14,536 nt of DNA, taken from Parachlorella kessleri (lineage: Eukaryota > Chlorophyta > Trebouxiophyceae > Chlorellales > Chlorellaceae). Below are positions 8,754 through 14,536 of the stretch, one piece after another. The notes beneath the pieces are model-generated. The model was not told the DNA's origin. It searched no databases and was given only the letters and a program-made list of their open reading frames with translations. The DNA lies in assembly GCA_001598975.1 (NCBI GenBank), contig BBXU01001457.1, forward strand, positions 1-14,536. The letters are read 5' to 3'. Position 1 is the first letter of the stretch, and each line of letters starts with the position of its first letter. A program made the position numbers and the translations under genes.

Positions 8754-9040
8754 ACCTACGCAAAAAAGCACACCTACACCGGAGCCCTGCGCAGAGCACC
8801 GGCCCAGCCTTCAGCCCTCACTGGGAAACCTACTCAGCATGCCCACTGTGCATTCAACCTTTACTGCAGTGCCTTCGCCGCCGCTTTGGTGCTGGCTTGC
8901 TGCTGGTGGCAGTGCAGCCACCACGGTGCCCTCTGCAACGCAAGCAGGGCGCCATGGCACAGTCATGCACAGGGGCACAAAGGGGGTGCTGCCTTGCTCC
9001 CATGCTACCAATCTTCAAACCTAGGTGCAACTAGCTGACA

Positions 9041-12000
9041 CTAGCTAAGATGATCTGCTGCTGCAGAAGCAGCCATACAAGCTACCCAGCCAGCTGAGCG
9101 TAGAGCATGACACGTCGCACCTTTCAGCAGGGCCGCAAGGTCGCACCCAGCCTCGTTGAGCACTAGTCTGTGCGGGAGCTGCAGCCTCGGCTCAAGCGGC
9201 TGGGCAGCGCCCAGCTGCTTGCAAGCCAGCAGCAGGCCGGGCAGGCGAACCAAGGGGTGAGCCCAGGCCCGAAGCAACTGCTCCCTAGTGGCCAGAGCAT
9301 AGCCCCACCTGCATAATGCAATAATATAGAGCACAGGTGCTGGGTATGTATGCCACAGAGGAGCAGTGCAGCTGCTGGCTACCGGAAGAGGCTGGAGGCT
9401 GTCGCTGTGCTGCTGCACCATTCCCGCGAGCAGGCAACGCGTCACAAACTACTAAGCTGCAAGGTTTCTCTAAAATTCGGACAGGTTCGTAATCCTGTCT
9501 TGTAGACGACCCCATCCGCCCTGCCACCATTACGCCACCTGTCCGCAATGTTTAAAGAGCACTTGTACATGGCCATTGGCATTACCCTGCTCACGACACG
9601 GATTGACACTGTTGCTCACCTAGCCTGGGTGATGGGCACCACGTCAGGTACCCCCGGCTGCCCCGGCGGGTAGGCCAGGTAAGGGCTCCCAGGCCCCCAG
9701 AACGCCGGCGTCAGCAGCAGTGCCTCTCCCTGGCCCTCCCCAGCATCCCCGGCCCCTGCTGCATCATCCACGCTGGTCTTCTCCTCCTCCTGGCCTGTTG
9801 CCCCTCGTACTAAAGTCGCCGCCGGTGCCGCCGCTGGTGGTGCTGGCGGCGTTGCTGCGCTGCGCGACACCGCTGCAAGCAAGGCCTCCAGCACTGCCAG
9901 CAGCGCGCTGCCCAGCTTGTTGCGCTGCACCTCCGGCCGCACGGCTAGCAAGGGCACCTCCGCTGTGCTGGGGCCGTGCAGCCGCAGGCAGGCTACGCAC
10001 ACAGGGGGCCAGGGAAGCAAGGGGACCGTAACTGCTGTGCAGGCGTAGCAGAGGACACTGCTGCAGGGGCCACGTGCGCCATCACTGGTGCACCTAGGCA
10101 GACTCTAGGCTGGGGAATGGGAGAAGGTGCCCAAGTCATAAAGATTGTAGAAGCTCATTGCCTCCCTGCTTCGCATTACCAGCCTAGAAACACACCCTGG
10201 GGTGCCAGCCAATATGTAGTCTTTCTGCCAGTCCTGGCCTTGGCCTGCCACTCATTAGGGACGATCGTCTTCGGCGGCTCATAATCGCTGGATTGCACGC
10301 CCTCAGCACCTTGGCCACGCCGTAAGAGCTGCAGCTGGGGACAGTGCTGCCCCCCGCTGCGAATAGTTCCACTCCTACTCAAGTGATACTACAGTGGGCC
10401 TGCTCCTGGATCATGGCTTCTCTAACGAACACTCATGGTGGTTTCCATGACCACCCCTCACCTGCAGCCACCAAGCTGCTGCCGGCGTACAGGAGCGCTG
10501 TGTGCATGGCAGAAAAGTCCAGCTCGCCCCCTGCCAGGCTGGCACCCCGCAGCATCCACAGCGTCGCATTGCCACCCGTCCGGGAGTCATGCACCGGCTG
10601 GTAGCAGCTGCAGCGGTTCAGTAAACACCAGAGCAGATTATAATGCAGCTGACATCGACAACTCTGACCAAGTGACTGAACAGGGGGAAATGGCCAGCTT
10701 GCACGAAGTCACCCAGCCCGTCACAAAAGATATTATCTTGCCCATGGCCGCAGCCGTGTATTGCCCAGGCAAGAAAGCACAGGAGTTACACTGCAGCCCT
10801 TCAGGTCCATCACTGTCGCGGACAGTGTTGCAAGTAACGAGGAGGCAGACAGGCGCAGCTAACAGCCAAACATTAGGACAAGAGGCTTACGCAAGTTTGA
10901 CTAAGTTCTCCTAGGAACTGATGCCTCGAAAGCCGCCGGGCAAGCTGGACACCGTTGCCCACCTCTGTAGTATGTGGGCCGCCGCTGACAAGGCCTGCCG
11001 GAGCTGCTGCCGCTGTATGTCATTGTACCACGGGGCATACCCGCTGCAGTCCTGCATTAATGGAGAACTGAGCAGCCTTAACATAGCGAAATCCGGTGTG
11101 GTCGCTATTGAGCCTCCCCGCTGCTGTGCTGCATGAAAGGTGCTAATGTGATGGCTACCTTGGGCGCGACAAACATGCCGTATACCTTGCTGTACACTGG
11201 TGGCAGTCGCGCACAGGACAAGGCAAATGGTTTGATGCAGGCTGAACAACTGCAAGCCCTACACATGTCCCAAAGCCTGCACCTCACAATGACCTTACAG
11301 GGCGCAAAGTAGGGCGTCCAGGCCACCTGCCACAGATGACAGCCAGTGACTGCAACAAGCGCCACGGGTGTCTCACCTCTGGCTGTGCCACAGCCGCTCC
11401 CCTCACCAGCTGAAATGTCAGCGGTGTGCCATCCCCCAGAGCGCCCACAGGGACCAGGCCGCGGCTGCACAGCTGAGCCAGCTGCCAGCTGGCCAGCTCA
11501 GCAGCCTGGGAGCTGAACCAAGCAGGCAGGCTGCTGCTGCCCTGCTGTGCTGCCTGCTGTGCCGCTTGCTGAACGTGGTGAGGCAGGCAGTGGCCGTGAA
11601 ATCTTTGCCCTGTGGAAGGACAGCGAGCTTCCACAACAGAGACATCTGCTGCTGCCGGCCCGGCCTCGGCTGCTGCTGCTGATGGGAGCCCTGCCTCAAC
11701 TACAGACTGGGCATGGGATGTGGACGATACTGGGAGGGAGGCTGCCGCTTCGGCCAGCAGTGCAAGCAGCTGGCTGAGGTCCAGCCTACCTGCCCTGCTG
11801 GTCTCGCCACTGACGCCATTGCTTGCGCCAGCCCCAGCTGCTGCTCCTGTGCCACCATTATTGGCCGGCGCCCCCGTCATCGCTATAGTGCTGCCTTCAC
11901 CAGGAGCGCTGAACCCTGCAGGCTGGCCCAGGACAGCAGGCCCAGCGGGGGCGCCAGCGCCCTCATCAAGTTCCATCTTCACGACTCCCACGCTGCTGCC

Positions 12001-13293
12001 AGCGCCACCGGCTGGCTCCCTGGGCGGTGCACGCGGCGCTGCGGCAGCTGCTGCCAAGCCCGCCACCTCTGCTTTTCCCTCCTCGGCACCCCCAGGCGCC
12101 ACAGCGACAGCTGATGGCAGTCCCCCGCCTCCGTCATCACTGGCGCTTGCCTCCGGCCCACCCACAAATGGCGGGCGGGCCATATCGGCCCCCAGGGTGT
12201 CCCAGCCTCTGTACCGCTGCTCGCCACACTCCACCCAGGTCACGCCAGTGCGCAAGCTGCGCCCGCCCGGCGTCCAGCCAGGATTGCCGCAGCCGCCACA
12301 GTGGCACCAGGGGCAGTGCCAGTCGCCCTCGGGGACCTCAGCGAGCCCAGCGCAGGGAGCATGCATGGTGGCGGAGCATGTCTCGCAGCACATGATGTCG
12401 CCCTGAGCCACGCAATGAAGGTCGATGGTGTGATATCAAGCTATAGAGTTGCACATGGAGTGTTGTGCTCTTTTCAAGATCACCCAACGCCCGCCTTGCC
12501 TGCTTCAAGGTTTACTCCACCCCCCCAGTGTCTACGCCTGCCTTGTCCATCGCAGCCTGGTAAGGCATATGACACGCAACACAGCCAAAGGTCAAGTCCT
12601 GAAGCCCAGTCTTCACAGAATATAAATAACTCCTGATGCTGACACTCACCCCCAGGCCGCAGACATAGCAGAACTCGTCATGCTCGTCCTCCAGAAGCTC
12701 CTCTCCTGCAGAGCTTCTCCTCGCTGGCTCGCCCCCGACAGGCTCACTGCCCGCTGCGCCGCCTGCTGCCACACTGAGCTGCAGACTTTGCAGGGTGCGC
12801 CCAGCCAGCGAGTGGGTGTGCTCGGCAGGCCGGTGGTACTTGGACCCTGCAGACGGGTGGGTTGGCCAGGCTCTGTTGGGCTGCCCCATACAAGACTGGG
12901 CTCGCCCATGGCTCAGAAAGCTCGTGTGGGTGTAGTATGGACCTGACTGAAAATGGTGTGCTGCAGGCCGCCACATCCGGCGGTGCATGAGACACTCTAG
13001 CCAAAGTCTACCTGCGGCTGCCTCGAAAGCGGTGAAGTTCAGGAGGCCGGGCTGTCCTTGAACTTCAATGCCCCCATATCTGGCTCGGCCGATGAGCAGC
13101 ACTTGACCTTGCTTGTTCTGCACATAGTGCAGCAGGTAGCAAGGGCTTTCCATCCCTGATCCCCTCCTCAGCCTTAACGCACAGGCCGGGTCCATATAGC
13201 CAGGCCCACCTTGTACCGCAGTAACTCGCCATCACTGACAGCCCCTGCCGCTATGAGGTCATTGATCGCTGCTGACTTTTTCCTGCCAGCCAT
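9041..13293 (-). CDS. PHD-finger/GNAT acetyltransferase-like nuclear protein (IDM1-type), 8 exons
   Basis: Minus-strand exons: 13293-13210, 13117-13012, 12846-12650, 12402-11377, 11120-10963, 10607-10462, 9992-9620, 9308-9041. Together they give 785 residues with consistent phases. Residues 17-80 resemble the Tify-binding (Jas-like) domain of plant PHD proteins: GELLRYK, RYGGIE, FTAFEAAAGSKYHRPAEH. A full C4HC3 PHD finger follows (C123, C126, C135, C138, H143, C146, C159, C162). A long Ala/Gly/Pro-rich linker (about 195-380) leads to a degenerate second zinc region (RCPSTGQRFHGHCLPHH). The GNAT part runs from about 511: SAAAHILQSCYQPVHD, MHTALLYAGSSLVAA, AEVPLLAVRPEVQRNKLGS, and WGYALATREQLLRAWAHPLV near the end. 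Family members read histone tails and acetylate histones. The start is the first ATG after an in-frame TAA (13410-13408). The join at exon 4/5 is least sure: acceptor 11120 or 11123, and an alternative donor after 11419 region codon CTG. The family call is secure; catalysis is not shown. Confidence 0.88.
10160..10190 (+). repeat. Weak partial copy of the dispersed repeat (F)
   Basis: GCCTCCCTGCTTCGCATTAC followed by CAGCC resembles the conserved block of the family (compare the CTTCGTTCGCATTGCCTGCC block of copy E). It lies in intron 6 of the PHD-GNAT gene. Similarity is short and could be chance. Confidence 0.3.
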
Positions 13294-13679
13294 CGCCGTG
13301 GATTTTGTTGGCCAAACACGTCGATATGGAGTTAATACTGTCTTGCCAATATCAAATACTGTCTTTGCGTGTTCCAAGACTAGACTTGATATCCAAAGTG
13401 CTTGACTTTAAAAATCGGTGTTTTCATCCAAGACTCCTACTGCTATGGCAGTTGTGCTGCTGTGCTGCTGATCACTGCGGAAATGTCTTGACAGTGATGT
13501 TACGGCCCTGCAATCCGCAATGCGAGATGTGCGCCATGGTGCGACCATCTGCACTGCGGCAGCATGCGGTTCTCACACAGCATGCACGGCACAACAAGCT
13601 TCTCACCAAAGAAACACTAAGTCTCTTGGCCCACACCCAAAATCCCAGAGGGAAGAGAGAAAGGGTGTACCGCCCAAAA

Positions 13680-13709
13680 GGGGGGGGGGTGGCGGGGGGT
13701 CTCCCCCGC
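13680..13709. other. G-run with short hairpin (possible G-quadruplex)
   Basis: Ten consecutive G (13680-13689) are followed by GGCGGGGGG. GCGGGGG (13692-13698) pairs perfectly with CCCCCGC (13703-13709) around a GTCT loop. The plus strand has enough G-tracts to form a quadruplex. It sits 60-odd bases before the minisatellite and about 390 bases upstream of the PHD-GNAT start. Confidence 0.7.
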
Positions 13710-13764
13710 ACTACTTTTCAGGTATAGCAGCAGCAGATCCCAGGAGGTCCATTATCATCACTGA

Positions 13765-14306
13765 ATCTACTGGATGGGCCAGCCATTCCCAAAGATTCCT
13801 TGATTGGGCTCCTGCCGGTAGCTGCCCCATTCATGCGAATTTCTTGGATGGGCCTAAGGAGATCAGATTCCTTAGATGGGCCCCTACCCCGTCCATGGCA
13901 GCTGATATGGATGGACCCGGCCCCAACCAATGCCGGTCGCCTTGGATGGCCCCGCCATCCAGAAGAGGTCCTTGGATGGGCCTCTGTCCATCCATGGCGT
14001 CACCCTTGGATGGTCCGACCATGCCGAGGAGATCGCGTAGATGCTCCCCCTCCCAGAGCGATTCCTAGGGCGGGCCCCGCCCCCTCCCAGAGCGATTTCT
14101 TGGACGGGCCCCGCCCCCTCCCAGAGCGAGTCCTCGGACGGGCCGACGGGTCATGCGCCCTCCCTGTACCGCACCCAACGCAATTTCTTGGACGGGCCCC
14201 GCCCCATCCCAGAGCGATCCTCGGACTGGCCCATGCCTGAGCCCGTTCTTGGACGGGCCCCACCCGTGGACGAGCGAGTCCTCGGACGGGCCGACGGGTA
14301 ATGCGC
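13765..14306. repeat. Degenerate GC-rich minisatellite
   Basis: From 13765 to about 14035, units of roughly 27-45 bases share a core like GATTCCTTGGATGGGCC, seen near 13768, 13844, 13871, 13941, 13971 and 14008. From about 14045 the unit becomes CCCAGAGCGATTTCTTGGAC followed by GGGCCCCGCCCC, with copies near 14052, 14089, 14120 and 14210. A larger duplication is superimposed: the 33 bases at 14126-14158 recur at 14274-14306 with one difference (TCATGCGC versus TAATGCGC), a period of 148. All units share the CTTGGAYGGGCC core, so the two halves are related. Confidence 0.8.
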
Positions 14307-14536
14307 GCCTCCCAAACATCATGGAAAACAGTCGGCCACTCCCAAAAAAACTTGCGCAGGGTGAAAGACAGCAAAAAATATTGGGGATTATTGAAATGGA
14401 GGGCTCTTGATAATGAAACACGGCTAGAGCGGTTGGTTGTGCTGGGCACACACCCAAAAAAACGCAATTAGGCAGGGAAGCAACCAACAGAGAGCAGCCA
14501 ATGTGAACATTGCATGCACAGGTGGCAGTCAAACAT

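Larger units (their letters stand above)
7582..9040. other. Convergent intergenic region, no gene seen
   Basis: This lies between the stop of the zinc-ribbon gene (+) and the stop of the PHD-GNAT gene (-), so both 3' untranslated regions fall here. It contains a possible poly(A) signal at 8129-8133, the A-rich tract with flanking duplication at 8420-8478, a perfect 12-base palindrome TTGATTAATCAA at 8641-8652, and repeat copy E. The open frame at 8473-9024 runs through the repeat and has no domain, so I do not call it a gene. Confidence 0.5.
13294..14536. other. Upstream flank of the PHD-GNAT gene, no gene seen
   Basis: This should hold the promoter of the minus-strand PHD-GNAT gene. No core promoter element is recognised. 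It is dominated by the minisatellite at about 13765-14306. Open frames on both strands here (for example 13800-14240 and 14000-14467) are products of the repeat, which lacks stops, and not genes. The far right end (14310-14536) is unremarkable apart from short A-runs. Confidence 0.5.

Noticed and set aside
8473..9024. Plus-strand open frame of 183 residues
   Set aside because: It runs through repeat copy E and low-complexity DNA, with no domain and no splice partner. It probably overlaps 3' untranslated DNA of the convergent genes.
11612..12406. A 264-residue plus-strand open frame rich in Ala, Pro and Ser
   Set aside because: It lies antisense to exon 4 of the PHD-GNAT gene and mirrors its Ala/Gly/Pro-rich linker. 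The minus strand has the PHD finger and good splice sites.
13294..13377. N-terminal extension of the PHD-GNAT protein upstream of 13293
   Set aside because: The frame is open back to a TAA at 13410-13408, but the only upstream start is a TTG. The first ATG is at 13293.
13800..14467. Several open frames on both strands with repeated peptides
   Set aside because: All are products of the GC-rich minisatellite, whose units happen to lack stops. Frames exist on both strands at once.

Overview
The window looks like nuclear DNA of a green alga (Chlorophyta). The evidence is GC-rich, intron-dense genes with GT-AG junctions, introns of about 90-470 bases, plant-type protein families, and a possible TGTAA poly(A) signal. 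This assignment is inferred from style and families; there is no marker that fixes the genus. I built gene models by joining reading frames at splice sites whose phases agree and whose spliced protein matches family patterns I know. I ran no alignments.

Layout. 1-1039: flank with three imperfect copies of a dispersed repeat (about 48-290) and an unrecognised short open frame (469-750). 1040-5763 (+): a 12-exon gene for a 565-residue plant/algal-type MATE (DTX) multidrug/organic-cation antiporter, with one GC-AG intron. 5764-6312: no gene seen, but a tight cluster of perfect inverted repeats (5956-6090). 6313-6922 (-): a tentative two-exon gene for a small proline-rich protein. 7161-7581 (+): a two-exon gene for a 71-residue zinc-ribbon protein, divergent from the preceding one, with a repeat copy in its intron. 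7582-9040: intergenic or untranslated DNA with a possible poly(A) signal, a 15-base direct duplication around an A-rich tract, and another repeat copy. 9041-13293 (-): an 8-exon gene for a 785-residue nuclear protein with a Tify-binding-like domain, a complete C4HC3 PHD finger, a long Ala/Gly/Pro-rich linker and a C-terminal GNAT acetyltransferase fold, as in plant IDM1-type PHD/acetyltransferases. 13294-14536: upstream DNA of that gene, dominated by a degenerate GC-rich minisatellite (about 13765-14306) with a higher-order duplication, preceded by a long G-run.

The three well-supported genes have unrelated roles: membrane export, a small zinc-binding protein, and chromatin reading/acetylation. 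This is ordinary eukaryotic gene order, not an operon or a defence/mobile system. I see no rRNA, tRNA, CRISPR array, viral genome or intact transposon. The most unusual items are the altered domains of the PHD-GNAT protein, the dispersed repeat family, the hairpin cluster and the minisatellite.
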